Assembly (NCBI GenBank): GCA_913009475.1
Contig: CAJVYJ010000033.1
Location: 1 to 13,380 of the forward strand
From: an uncultured Actinomycetes bacterium
GTDB taxonomy: Bacteria; Actinomycetota; Aquicultoria; CAJVYJ01
Length of the DNA: 13,380 nucleotides
Direction: 5' to 3'
Numbering within the stretch: the stretch's first letter is position 1; each line of letters starts with the position of its first letter. The notes under the pieces are model-generated. The model had not been told where the DNA came from, ran no database searches, and worked only from the letters and a program-made list of their open reading frames with translations. Position numbers and translations under genes: made by a program. Positions 6,955-13,241 of the stretch are shown here, piece by piece.

Positions 6955-8802
6955 ATGAACGATATTAAGAAATTAAAACAGTTGGCGAAGCTGGTGCGCT
7001 ATTATATATTAATTTCAACTACAAGTGCCGGTTCGGGCCATCCTACCTCCTCATTGTCAGCGGTTGAACTGATGGTGTCGCTGATGTTCAGTGGTATTTA
7101 TCACTATAATCTTGATGACCCGGAGTACCCGAACAACGATAGACTGATATTTTCCAAAGGCCATGCTTCGCCGCTTCTATACTCATTGTACGCAGCGGCG
7201 GGAAAGGTTACTGAAGAAAAATTGCTGACCTTAAGAAAGTTTACCAGTAGTCTTGAGGGCCATCCTACCGCATCTTTTCGTTATACCGAGCTGGCCACCG
7301 GGTCATTGGGACAAGGTCTGGCTATGGGAGTCGGTATGGCGCTGAACGCCAAACGTTTTGATAAGTTGCCTTATAGGACCTATGTTCTGCTTGGAGACAG
7401 CGAAATGGCGGAAGGCTCGCAATGGGAATCGCTGGAGCTGGCGGCATATTATCAGCTTAATAATCTTATAGGAATAATCGACGTTAACCGTCTGGGCCAG
7501 CGCGGTGAGACTATGTATGGGTATGACCTGGATGCTTATCAAGAAAAAGTTGTCGCCTTTGGTTGGGAGGCTATCGTAATCGACGGTCATAATATTCCTG
7601 AAATAATCAATGCTTATCAGCGTAGTCTTGAGGTAACGGATAAACCGGTGATGATTATTGCTAAAACGGTAAAGGGCAAGGGTGTTTCCTTCGTAGAGAA
7701 CAAAAATGGTTGGCACGGCAAAACCCTTAATCAAGAACAACTTGAACAGGCATTGGAAGAATTAGGTGAGGTTGATAAGGATATTGTTGGCGACATCGAT
7801 CCGCCTCAGGCACTACAACCGGAGGTAATTGAACCCGTGGCGGTCGCTGATATTGATTATGCTTTGGGCGAAAAAATTGCTACTCGTAAGGCTTTTGGTA
7901 ACGCACTGGTCAGATTATTTCCTAAGTATCCACGGATAGTCTCGCTTGATGCCGAGGTCAGTAACTCGACTTACGCGCAATTACTTAAAGATAAATATCC
8001 GGAACATTTCTTAGAGATGTTTATAGCTGAGCAGAATATGGTCGGGACGGCTCTGGGCTTGTCGCGTCGGGGCAAGATACCATTTGTTTCGACTTTTGCC
8101 GCTTTTTTTACCAGAGCGTTTGATCAAATTAGAATGAGTCAATATTCAAAACCTTATAATAATATCAAATTTATCGGCACGCACGCCGGAGTTTCAATCG
8201 GAGAGGACGGAGCTTCGCAGATGGGGCTCGAGGATATCGCGATGTTTCGTTCCAACCTTGATGGAGTGGTGCTTTATCCGGCGGATGCCGTCGCCACTGA
8301 ACGTCTTATAGAAAAAGCCATTGAACATCACGGCAACGTCTATCTTAGGTTAACCAGAAAAGCTACCGAGGTGATTTACAGTGATAATGATGATTTTACT
8401 ATCGGTGGCGCGAAGGTCTTAAAGAAAAGCGCTGACGATAAGGTCACTCTGGTAGGGGCCGGCGTAACTATCTATGAAGCTCTTGGAGCTTATGACGAGC
8501 TGATTAAAGATGGCATTACGGTCAGAGTAATTGATGTTTATAGCATAAAACCTCTTGACAGGGAGATATTATTTAAAGCCGCCGCCGAGACCGGCGCCGT
8601 AATCACGGTAGAAGATCATTATTCAGCCGGAGGAATCGGTGAAGCCGTGGCCGGTGCGTTGGCGGCTGTGGCAACTCCCGTATACATTATGGCGGTCACA
8701 AAGATGCCGAAGAGCGGCAAGCCTCAGGAATTGCTGGAGTATGAAGATATTTCCGCTAAGGCGATTGTGGCCAAAGTCAAAGAGGTGCTCCCTAAACTAT
8801 GA
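6955..8802 (+). CDS. tkt: Transketolase, single-chain short type
   Basis: This thiamine diphosphate enzyme moves two-carbon units between sugar phosphates (xylulose 5-phosphate to ribose 5-phosphate or erythrose 4-phosphate), returning pentoses to glycolysis. The 615-residue chain contains all three domains and is the short form (about 620 residues, like animal and many CPR or archaeal-type enzymes, rather than the 660-residue E. coli form). Visible are SGHPTSSLS (27-35), SKGHASPLLY (67-76), EGHPTA (101-106) and GSLGQGLAMG (116-125). The ThDP/metal motif runs from GDSE (147-150) to Asn178. In the pyrimidine domain are AEQNMVGTA with catalytic Glu359 and HAGVSIGEDGASQMGLEDIA (410-429). A clear AAGGAG (6944-6949) lies 5 bases before the ATG. 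It follows zwf-gnd on the same strand and completes a small pentose phosphate cluster. An alternative use as a general pentose route in an organism lacking part of glycolysis is plausible but inferred. Confidence 0.96.
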   Translation: MNDIKKLKQLAKLVRYYILISTTSAGSGHPTSSLSAVELMVSLMFSGIYHYNLDDPEYPNNDRLIFSKGHASPLLYSLYAAAGKVTEEKLLTLRKFTSSLEGHPTASFRYTELATGSLGQGLAMGVGMALNAKRFDKLPYRTYVLLGDSEMAEGSQWESLELAAYYQLNNLIGIIDVNRLGQRGETMYGYDLDAYQEKVVAFGWEAIVIDGHNIPEIINAYQRSLEVTDKPVMIIAKTVKGKGVSFVENKNGWHGKTLNQEQLEQALEELGEVDKDIVGDIDPPQALQPEVIEPVAVADIDYALGEKIATRKAFGNALVRLFPKYPRIVSLDAEVSNSTYAQLLKDKYPEHFLEMFIAEQNMVGTALGLSRRGKIPFVSTFAAFFTRAFDQIRMSQYSKPYNNIKFIGTHAGVSIGEDGASQMGLEDIAMFRSNLDGVVLYPADAVATERLIEKAIEHHGNVYLRLTRKATEVIYSDNDDFTIGGAKVLKKSADDKVTLVGAGVTIYEALGAYDELIKDGITVRVIDVYSIKPLDREILFKAAAETGAVITVEDHYSAGGIGEAVAGALAAVATPVYIMAVTKMPKSGKPQELLEYEDISAKAIVAKVKEVLPKL

Positions 8803-8857
8803 GGGCTTAACAGCCCCGGGTCCTGTCTCCGCGGTATCCCCAAGCCGCTTTGCGGCT
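8803..8857 (+). terminator. Two hairpins directly after tkt, no U-tract
   Basis: Immediately after the tkt stop codon is a perfect hairpin, GGGCT (8803-8807), loop TAAC, AGCCC (8812-8816). A second perfect one is AGCCGC (8843-8848), loop TTT, GCGGCT (8852-8857). Neither is followed by a T run, so neither is a canonical intrinsic terminator. They may stabilise the mRNA 3' end or belong to the repeat-rich region that follows. Confidence 0.4.
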
Positions 8858-8874
8858 CGTAAATCGTAAAGTGT

Positions 8875-9069
8875 AAAACGTTTATTTTTTCTCTCGAAAA
8901 GACGCTGTCAATATCCCCAGCGTGGATATTGCAACTCGGCTCTCGGCATCGCTCCTCGCTAGGGAGCTTAGCTCTCGGCATCGCTCCTCGCTAGGGAGCT
9001 TAGCTCCCGGCGAGACCATGCTCGCTCCCGCCTCCGAGACGCTTTTCTCGTAGAATAAATAAACGTTTT
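8875..9069. repeat. Inverted-repeat-bounded intergenic element, about 195 bp
   Basis: The ends are a 13-base perfect inverted repeat: AAAACGTTTATTT at 8875-8887 and its complement at 9057-9069. Imperfect complementarity extends inward about 20 more bases (CTCGAAAAGACGC near 8892-8904 against GACGCTTTTCTCG near 9038-9050). The interior holds a 32-base direct repeat and several small GC-rich hairpins, including GGGAGC (8994-8999)/GCTCCC (9003-9008) and GCGAG (9010-9014)/CTCGC (9021-9025). No protein-coding gene is convincing here. It could be a miniature transposable element or a structured dispersed repeat; no target duplication was seen at its ends. Confidence 0.6.
8939..9008. repeat. 32-base direct tandem repeat, two copies plus partial third
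   Basis: Bases 8939-8970 and 8971-9002 are identical 32-mers (starting GCTCTCGGCATCGCTC), and a third copy begins at 9003 before diverging. The unit contains GGGAGC-TTA-GCTC, so copies can fold into hairpins across their junctions. The unit is GC-rich in an otherwise AT-rich neighbourhood. There are no spacers, so this is not a CRISPR array. Confidence 0.9.
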
Positions 9070-9285
9070 TTAATACACACATAATGGTCTGTGTGCCGCT
9101 ACGGAACGGCTGCAAGGGCAAGGATGTTGGGGTGGGGGTGTAATTTTCCTCTACTATAATATTAAATAATAAAAGTAAAAAAGATGAGACTCAGTAATAA
9201 AATGGGTAAATATATGATGTTAATCTTATTACATTTGTTTTGGAATTATCTTTAATCTCTATAATTATATAAAGGAGTTCATCTA
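9070..9285. other. Non-coding AT-rich stretch
   Basis: The gap between the inverted-repeat element and the hemerythrin-like start holds a G-rich run near 9128-9141, then strongly AT-rich sequence. A TATAAT at 9260-9265 sits just before the hemerythrin-like ribosome site without a good -35. No gene or RNA is recognised. Confidence 0.5.
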
Positions 9286-9478
9286 ATGCATACAGCCACA
9301 GAGATGTTAATAGCCGACCATCGCCAAGTCGTAAATGAGCTCGATAAGTTAGAGGCGTTACTCTTTGGGCTTGAGGGAGACGTAAGGCAATCCAATCGAG
9401 CGTGCTGAGGCCGCTCGCGTTTGCCGCCTTCTTCAGGGCAGCATACAAGGGGTCTGGTATTTCAAGTAGGTAACTCAT
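9191..9478 (-). pseudogene. Small antitoxin-like protein, N-terminal part only
   Basis: Reading the - strand from an ATG at 9478, the first about 32-36 residues (MSYLLEIPDPLYAALKKAAN followed by ASGLSTLDWIALRLPQA) resemble the opening of small CopG-like or antitoxin-type proteins common in cyanobacteria and Nitrospira, where a WIAxxLP motif follows a helix. From about base 9370 leftwards the frame continues to a stop at 9191. That part is the reverse of the hemerythrin-like coding start and of AT-rich non-coding DNA, so it is probably not authentic. The in-frame start at 9571 would add unlike residues and is not preferred. Function is inferred only from general resemblance; no toxin partner is visible. 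Confidence 0.4.
9286..9408 (+). pseudogene. N-terminal fragment of a hemerythrin-like (HHE) protein, truncated at the junction
   Basis: An ATG at 9286 with AAGGAG at 9272-9277 (8-base spacing) opens a 40-codon frame ending TGA at 9406. Its first 26 residues (MHTATEMLIADHRQVVNELD and on through KLEALL) look like the opening helix of HHE/hemerythrin-like domains, where the His of ADHR is an iron ligand. Full-length proteins are about 150-190 residues, so roughly three quarters is missing. After about residue 26-30 the frame enters sequence that belongs to an opposing gene. The clear ribosome site says the start is real; the loss of the rest is a junction effect, either assembly chimera or deletion. 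The family call rests on a short segment. Confidence 0.5.
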
Positions 9479-9747
9479 AGTTTTGCTCCTGCGCTTTTCC
9501 AGCCCATTGGAAGCGGAGCTGGCTAGTTGTATTGCGGTGTCCCAAATTATTGGGCACCGGATATAAACCACTGATACACAAGGGGCGTCGGCAGTATCGT
9601 ACCTGAACTTCGCTTAAAGTGGAAAGACCCACAGGGCGGGTTAGCAGGTTTGGTGTCTATTCTTGACCCTGCCGTAACTCGTTTTCAACGGTCCCTCGTC
9701 TTGTGAACTCCTCATACGGTTCAGATTGCAATACCAGACCGAATTTT

Positions 9748-9770
9748 ACCGCTATCCAGCGGTCTTTTTT
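9748..9770 (+). terminator. Rho-independent terminator on the + strand
   Basis: Stem ACCGCT (9748-9753), loop ATCC, AGCGGT (9758-9763), then C and six T residues (9765-9770). The form is canonical. No + strand gene lies directly upstream in this window, so it may end a transcript whose gene was lost at the junction. Confidence 0.6.
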
Positions 9771-9784
9771 CACGAGATATGACA

Positions 9785-9790
9785 TTGACA
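9785..9790 (+). promoter_or_regulatory. -35-like box separated from its -10 by the IS insertion
   Basis: TTGACA sits 3 bases before the left copy of the IS target duplication. If the IS and one 9-base duplication are removed, it lies 15 bases upstream of TATAGC (11195-11200), which is 9 bases before the nucleotidyltransferase start codon at 11210. This fits an ancestral mntA promoter with a slightly short spacer and a nearly leaderless transcript. It is inference from motif spacing. Confidence 0.3.
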
Positions 9791-9792
9791 CG

Positions 9793-9801
9793 TGTGCGTT
9801 G
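9793..9801. repeat. Left target-site duplication of the IS (9 bp)
   Basis: TGTGCGTTG here is repeated exactly at 11182-11190, flanking the IS on both sides. IS256-family transposition typically duplicates 8-9 bases, so this fixes the element boundaries. Confidence 0.93.
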
Positions 9802-9825
9802 GAGTTATTGTCAAATCTTGTGTAT
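9802..9825. repeat. Left terminal inverted repeat of the IS
   Basis: 24 bases starting GAGTTAT and ending TTGTGTAT; 19 of 24 positions match the reverse complement of 11158-11181. It lies 10 bases beyond the transposase stop codon. Confidence 0.9.
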
Positions 9826-9835
9826 GGCTGAGTGC

Positions 9836-11080
9836 TCAGGCGGCTTTCTTCTCGATGTGCATTCCATCCTGAAACTCCATACCGTTCATCACTTCGGCCA
9901 CCTGCGTCGGCCTATTCAGGCGGCGCCATCGCTTTTCCGCGCTGCGACATAACTTGAAGACCATCGTCAGGGTCGTCTCACGGGAGAGACAGCCTCGCGT
10001 TTTGGCCGTCCGCAGCCGCACCGTCGCAAAGGTGGATTCGATCGGGTTCGTCGTGCGCAGATGGACCCAGTGTTCAGCTGGGAAGTCATAGAACGTCAGC
10101 AAGGCCTCCCGATCTTTCCTCAGGCATTCTGCGGCCTTCGGATATTTGGCGCCGTAGGCGTCGACGAAATAGGTAAAGGCCTTCTCCGCCTCCGCTTTGG
10201 TTGGGGCCATCCAGATCTCATGCAGCCGCTGCTTCGCCTGTGGCTGCATGCTCTTCGGCAGCTTGTTCAAGATATTGGCGGTCTTGTGTACCCAGCAACG
10301 CTGTACCCGGGTGGCCCCAAAGACTTGCCGCAGCGCCTTCCAGAAGCCCAAAGCCCCATCGCCAATGGCCACCTTGGGTGCCAACACTAATCCATGGCGT
10401 TTGAGGTCCAGCAACAGTTCCTGCCACGACTGCTCACTCTCACGGTACCCATCCCAGATACCCAATAACTCCTTCCGGCCCGTGTCGTCCGCACCGATCA
10501 CGACGAGGAGACATTGCTTCTCTTGCTCCATCCGGACTTCACAGTGCACGCCATCAGCCCAGAGATACACATACCGTTTCCCGGACAAGTCGCGCTGCTG
10601 CCACTGCTCCCGTTCGGTCTTCCAGGTCTCCTTCAGGCGGCTGACCGTGGTCGCGGATAACCCCGGCGCCTCCGGCCCCAGCAGCGCTTGCAGCGCCTCG
10701 GAGAACTCGCCGGTGGAGATGCCTTTTAAATAGAGCCATGGGATCAGCTCTTCCAGGCTTTTGGTCCGGCGCAAGTAGGGCGGGAGAATCGTCGAGGTGA
10801 ACTGACGCCCTTGCCCGCTGCGATCCCGCACGCGCGGCATTCGAACAGGTACGGCACCAATCCCGGTCTGGATCTCCCGCTCGGGCAGGTGGCCGTTGCG
10901 GACCACCTGCCGGCGGCCTTGGTCGTCTCGATCAGCCGCATGCTCCACCACAAACCTCTCGACCTCGGCCTCAATCGCTTGCGCTAATAACTTTTTGGCG
11001 CCTCGTTGAAGCACCGCGGTCAAGGGGTCGTGGTCCTGAACCTCTGGTGTCTTCAACTCAATCCGTGTATCGTTCCTCAT
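9836..11080 (-). CDS. IS256-family mutator-type transposase
   Basis: This is a DDE transposase of the Transposase_mut family that mobilises its own element by copy-out/paste-in through a circle. The 414-residue protein (family usually about 390-430) shows the N-terminal helical DNA-binding region (RNGHLPEREIQTGIGAVPVR, 61-80), then the catalytic core. Asp176 is in YLWADGVH, Asp241 in IGDGALGFW, and Glu348 in TTNPIESTFATVRLRT. The RCWVHK motif (261-266) lies between the second Asp and the Glu, as in this family. The start at 11080 is chosen because AAGGAG (complement of 11091-11096) lies 10 bases upstream. An in-frame ATG at 11125 would add 15 residues reaching close to the IS end and lacks such support. 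No frameshift is seen. Confidence 0.95.
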   Translation of the reverse strand: MRNDTRIELKTPEVQDHDPLTAVLQRGAKKLLAQAIEAEVERFVVEHAADRDDQGRRQVVRNGHLPEREIQTGIGAVPVRMPRVRDRSGQGRQFTSTILPPYLRRTKSLEELIPWLYLKGISTGEFSEALQALLGPEAPGLSATTVSRLKETWKTEREQWQQRDLSGKRYVYLWADGVHCEVRMEQEKQCLLVVIGADDTGRKELLGIWDGYRESEQSWQELLLDLKRHGLVLAPKVAIGDGALGFWKALRQVFGATRVQRCWVHKTANILNKLPKSMQPQAKQRLHEIWMAPTKAEAEKAFTYFVDAYGAKYPKAAECLRKDREALLTFYDFPAEHWVHLRTTNPIESTFATVRLRTAKTRGCLSRETTLTMVFKLCRSAEKRWRRLNRPTQVAEVMNGMEFQDGMHIEKKAA

Positions 11081-11157
11081 GGCGTATCCGCTCCTTTCGT
11101 GAAGGGTGATGATGTCAGCTATCATCTCAAGGATACGCCGCCTTCACTCTTTCGCCT

Positions 11158-11181
11158 ATACACAACTTTCGATCATAACTC
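11158..11181. repeat. Right terminal inverted repeat of the IS
   Basis: It pairs with 9802-9825 (19 of 24 positions). It lies 77 bases upstream of the transposase start on the - strand, so the space between may hold the transposase promoter. Confidence 0.9.
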
Positions 11182-11190
11182 TGTGCGTTG
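11182..11190. repeat. Right target-site duplication of the IS (9 bp)
   Basis: Exact copy of 9793-9801. The element thus sits 19 bases upstream of the nucleotidyltransferase start codon. Confidence 0.93.
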
Positions 11191-11209
11191 CACGTATAGC
11201 CTCTCCTGC

Positions 11210-11608
11210 ATGAGCAACCTCGACCAGGTCATTGAACTCCTCATTACATCAATTTCGTCTATTACGGCTGTGTATCAATTCGGTTCAACAGTTGACGGGA
11301 ATGCCGACCCTAACAGCGATCTCGATATTGCGTTTCTCGCCGATAACCCTGTATCGCCGGTGCAACGATTTGAATTAGCACAGACCGTCGCGTGTGCTGT
11401 CCATCGTTCTGTTGACCTTGTCGATCTTCGGCAGGCGTCAACCGTCATGCGAATGCAGATCGTTGGAAAGGGCGAGTGTCTCTACTCACGCGATGATGCA
11501 GTTCGTCATACCTTTGAGATGTATGTGTATTCCTCGTACGCTCGTTTGAACGAGGAGAGGCGCGATATTCTCAAAGACATAGGCAACCGAGGAACGATCT
11601 ATGCCTGA
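11210..11608 (+). CDS. mntA: MNT-type nucleotidyltransferase, antitoxin of an MNT/HEPN module
   Basis: A minimal nucleotidyltransferase of the pol-beta fold. In characterised MntA-HepT pairs (type VII toxin-antitoxin) it silences the HEPN ribonuclease by adding AMP units to a tyrosine near its active site. The 132-residue protein carries the hallmark GS-X10-DxD: Gly25-Ser26 and Asp37, Asp39, with the third metal Asp expected at 69 in VDLVDLR. The C-terminal segment FEMYVYSSYARLNEERR (102-118) is typical of MntA. The ATG at 11210 is chosen because the family starts here; the open frame upstream to 11006 is antisense to the IS transposase. The stop overlaps the start of the hepT remnant (ATGCCTGA), a usual TA arrangement. 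The IS lies 19 bases upstream, so its native promoter is probably split. All catalytic residues are intact, yet the partner toxin is truncated. Confidence 0.88.
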   Translation: MSNLDQVIELLITSISSITAVYQFGSTVDGNADPNSDLDIAFLADNPVSPVQRFELAQTVACAVHRSVDLVDLRQASTVMRMQIVGKGECLYSRDDAVRHTFEMYVYSSYARLNEERRDILKDIGNRGTIYA

Positions 11609-11672
11609 TGGCGTGATCGTGAATAAAGCAGCCATCATCGAGCGATGCGTTGCTCGCTATCTGTTTCGATAG
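11601..11672 (+). pseudogene. hepT: HEPN toxin (HepT-like) gene remnant, 23 codons
   Basis: A frame starting at ATG 11601, overlapping the mntA stop by 8 bases, encodes MPDGVIVNKAAIIERCVAR then three codons and TAG at 11670. The VxNKxxxIERCxAR opening is characteristic of HepT/HEPN proteins, which are usually about 140 residues and carry the RNase motif R-X4-6-H near the C-terminus. All of that is missing. The next gene ends only 4 bases further on, so the rest appears deleted rather than frameshifted. Without the motif it cannot act as an RNase. It is too short for automatic gene calling and easily missed. Confidence 0.68.
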
Positions 11673-11676
11673 AGGG

Positions 11677-12177
11677 CTAGGGTTCGACTGTGAGCACTCT
11701 GATGTCAAACATCAGGTCTTTTCCGGCGAGTGGATGGTTGGTATCGACCGTGACAGAGGTATCTGTGACCTCCGTGACTTTAACGGGTTGCCCACCTTGG
11801 CCGGCTAATTGGGAGCCGACCTGGACGTCTGGTGGCATATTCTTTTTATTGACAGTCATCTTCTTTTCCGGAGCATATTCTCCATAGGCCTCAGCCGCTT
11901 CCACGAAGATCACGGCGTCGTCACCGGCCTTCATCCCGACCAGTTGCCGCTCAAGCCCGGAAATGAGTTGTCCCGTGCCCTGGGTAAAGGCAAGTGGCTC
12001 TTTGCCCACGTTCGAATCGACCTCGGTGCCATCAGGAAGGGTGAGGGTGTACTCAATGGTGACGTTTACGCCATCTGCGATTGTTGGCACTTCCTCGGTT
12101 TTGGATGTGCATGCGGAGAGAGGAATCAATGCGATGGTCAGTACGATGCCAATCAACGATTTCCAACGGTGCTGCAT
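11677..12177 (-). CDS. FKBP/SlyD-like peptidyl-prolyl isomerase, predicted lipoprotein
   Basis: It catalyses cis/trans isomerisation of prolyl bonds and probably helps proteins fold in the cell envelope. The 166-residue precursor has a positively charged start (MQHRWKS), a hydrophobic stretch (about 8-20) and a lipobox LSAC with Cys23 as the lipid-modified residue, so it should be an anchored lipoprotein. After that comes the FKBP fold: VTIEYTLTLPDGTEVDSN, ISGLERQLVGMKAGD, EAYGEYAP. An insert-in-flap region as in SlyD follows, then the closing NHPLAGKDLMFDIRVLTVE characteristic of SlyD-type proteins. The His/Cys-rich metal-binding tail of E. coli SlyD is absent. The ATG at 12177 has AAGGAG (complement of 12185-12190) 7 bases upstream. 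It is transcribed convergently with mntA and divergently from nfi. Location in inner or outer membrane cannot be settled (residue after Cys is Thr). Confidence 0.92.
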   Translation of the reverse strand: MQHRWKSLIGIVLTIALIPLSACTSKTEEVPTIADGVNVTIEYTLTLPDGTEVDSNVGKEPLAFTQGTGQLISGLERQLVGMKAGDDAVIFVEAAEAYGEYAPEKKMTVNKKNMPPDVQVGSQLAGQGGQPVKVTEVTDTSVTVDTNHPLAGKDLMFDIRVLTVEP

Positions 12178-12261
12178 TCAGGAACTCCTTTCGCTCAATG
12201 GCTGGGTTTAAGACCGCTGGGATCGTATCATACCTACGAATACGGTGACAGGTGACGCGTG

Positions 12262-12927
12262 ATGAAGATTGCTGAAATCACAACGTGGCCTTCGACGTTC
12301 CAGGAGGCGAAGGTTTTGCAGGAGACATTGTCCTGTCGTGTGGTGCGAAGAGATCATTTTCAGGTTATACACCGTGTGGCTGGAATCGATGTCGGATTCG
12401 AGGACGGAAATACGATCACGCAGGCTGCGGTGGTGGTCTTGGAGTTTCCGAGTCTTGTCGTGTTAGAACAGGCCATTGCACGGCGTCCGACGTCCTTCCC
12501 CTACGTGCCGGGGTTTTTATCGTTCCGTGAGTTGCCAGCGGTACTCGATGCGTTGCAGCAGTTAACGGTGACTCCCGATCTGTTGCTGTGTGATGGGCAG
12601 GGAATTGCGCATCCGCGGCGGTTCGGCATTGCGGCCCACCTCGGCGTGCTCACGGATGTGCCATCGATTGGTGTCGCCAAGTCAATTCTTGTCGGGACGC
12701 ATGACGACGTACCGGAAGAGCGTGGGGCGTGGCGCCCCTTATGGCATCGAGAGGAGTGTGTTGGTGCGGCGGTACGAACGCGCGCCAAGACGCGACCTCT
12801 CTACGTTTCGATTGGCCACCGTATCAGTCTTGAGACCGCCATTGACTATGTGATGCGTTGTACGACAAGGTACCGGCTTCCTGAAACCACGCGTCACGCC
12901 GACAAACTTGCATCTGGTAGACGATGA
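12262..12927 (+). CDS. nfi: Endonuclease V (deoxyinosine 3' endonuclease)
   Basis: EndoV nicks DNA at the second phosphodiester bond 3' of deoxyinosine, starting alternative excision repair of deaminated adenine; some members also cut inosine-containing RNA. The 221-residue protein (usual 210-235) has all family motifs at nearly the Thermotoga numbering: VAGIDVGF with metal Asp43, the PYVPGFLSFRE wedge with Tyr81 and catalytic Glu90, DGQGIAHPRR with metal Asp111 and His117, GVAKSIL with Lys140, and RHADKLA with His212. ATG at 12262 is favoured over the adjacent in-frame GTG at 12259 because AGGTGA (12250-12255) is then 6 bases away. It lies divergent from the FKBP gene and 18 bases before the hydrolase gene, probably in one transcript with it. 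Confidence 0.95.
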   Translation: MKIAEITTWPSTFQEAKVLQETLSCRVVRRDHFQVIHRVAGIDVGFEDGNTITQAAVVVLEFPSLVVLEQAIARRPTSFPYVPGFLSFRELPAVLDALQQLTVTPDLLLCDGQGIAHPRRFGIAAHLGVLTDVPSIGVAKSILVGTHDDVPEERGAWRPLWHREECVGAAVRTRAKTRPLYVSIGHRISLETAIDYVMRCTTRYRLPETTRHADKLASGRR

Positions 12928-12945
12928 ATACGAAAGACGTTCGCA

Positions 12946-13241
12946 ATGCTTGATCAATTATTCGTTTATCATCCCATGCCCTGGGTTGAGCAAGATTGGG
13001 CGCGAGCGAGCGGGCTCCCGTTGGAAGATGTGTGGTTTCAGGCAGCAGATGGGACCCGTCTTTTTGGATGGTACGTTCAGGCGTCCGCTCAGGCGCCTGT
13101 ACTGCTGTGGTGTCATGGCAACGCCGGGAATATTACGCATCGGTTGGGAAATCTCGCGCAACTGTTCCGGCTGGGCTTCTCGGTGTTTCTCTTTGACTAC
13201 CGAGGGTATGGTCGAAGTCACGGGCAACCGTCCGAGGCTGG
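12946..13241 (+). CDS. Alpha/beta hydrolase, 5' part only, cut by adapter sequence
   Basis: About 98 genuine residues of an alpha/beta-fold hydrolase of the Bem46/YfhR-like kind (substrate unknown). Visible are a lid-like N-terminal segment (MLDQLFVYHPMPWVEQDW), strand DGTRLFGWYV (35-44), the oxyanion-hole motif LLWCHGNAGN (53-62), and FDYRGYGRSHGQPSEAG (83-99), the turn that precedes the nucleophile region. The nucleophile Ser (GxSxG), Asp and His of the triad lie in the missing part; family members are about 260-300 residues. The open frame runs to 13308, but residues from about 100 on are translated Illumina adapter and not biology. No strong ribosome site precedes the ATG, 18 bases after nfi, which suggests coupling to nfi. 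Confidence 0.88.

Larger units (their letters stand above)
9479..9801. other. Intergenic region between antitoxin-like start and IS element
   Basis: About 320 bases without a convincing gene on either strand. It holds a strong hairpin at 9536-9558 (GGTG, bulged T, CCCAA, loop ATTA, TTGGG, CACC), 58 bases upstream of the antitoxin-like start and possibly in its leader. It also holds an intrinsic-terminator-like structure near the IS and a TTGACA box at 9785-9790. Base composition is already that of the right-hand block. Confidence 0.5.
9802..11181 (-). mobile_element. Complete IS256-family insertion sequence, 1380 bp
   Basis: The boundaries come from an exact 9-base duplication (TGTGCGTTG at 9793-9801 and 11182-11190). 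The terminal inverted repeats lie at 9802-9825 and 11158-11181 and match at 19 of 24 positions without gaps, beginning GAGTTAT and ending TTGTGTAT. The single transposase gene on the - strand is intact, so the copy may be active and the insertion is probably recent (identical duplication). Confidence 0.93.

Noticed and set aside
8939..9008. Possible CRISPR array
   Set aside because: The two 32-base copies are directly adjacent with no spacers and there are no cas genes.
8724..9121. Overlapping - strand open frames of 79-85 codons containing AKLPSEERCRE repeats
   Set aside because: They are translations of the 32-base tandem repeat and hairpins, overlap the tkt 3' end, and have no recognisable domain; the DNA repeat explains them.
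9670..9740. Possible group II intron domain V or tRNA T-arm (ATACGGTTC)
   Set aside because: The matching 5' strand GAGCCGTATG is missing, and no cloverleaf or reverse transcriptase gene is present.
10061..10733. + strand open frames of 67-178 codons inside the IS
   Set aside because: They are shadows of the GC-rich transposase gene on the other strand, with no domain or ribosome site.
11006..11209. N-terminal extension of the nucleotidyltransferase frame
   Set aside because: It is antisense to the start of the IS transposase and crosses the IS end; MntA proteins begin at the ATG at 11210.
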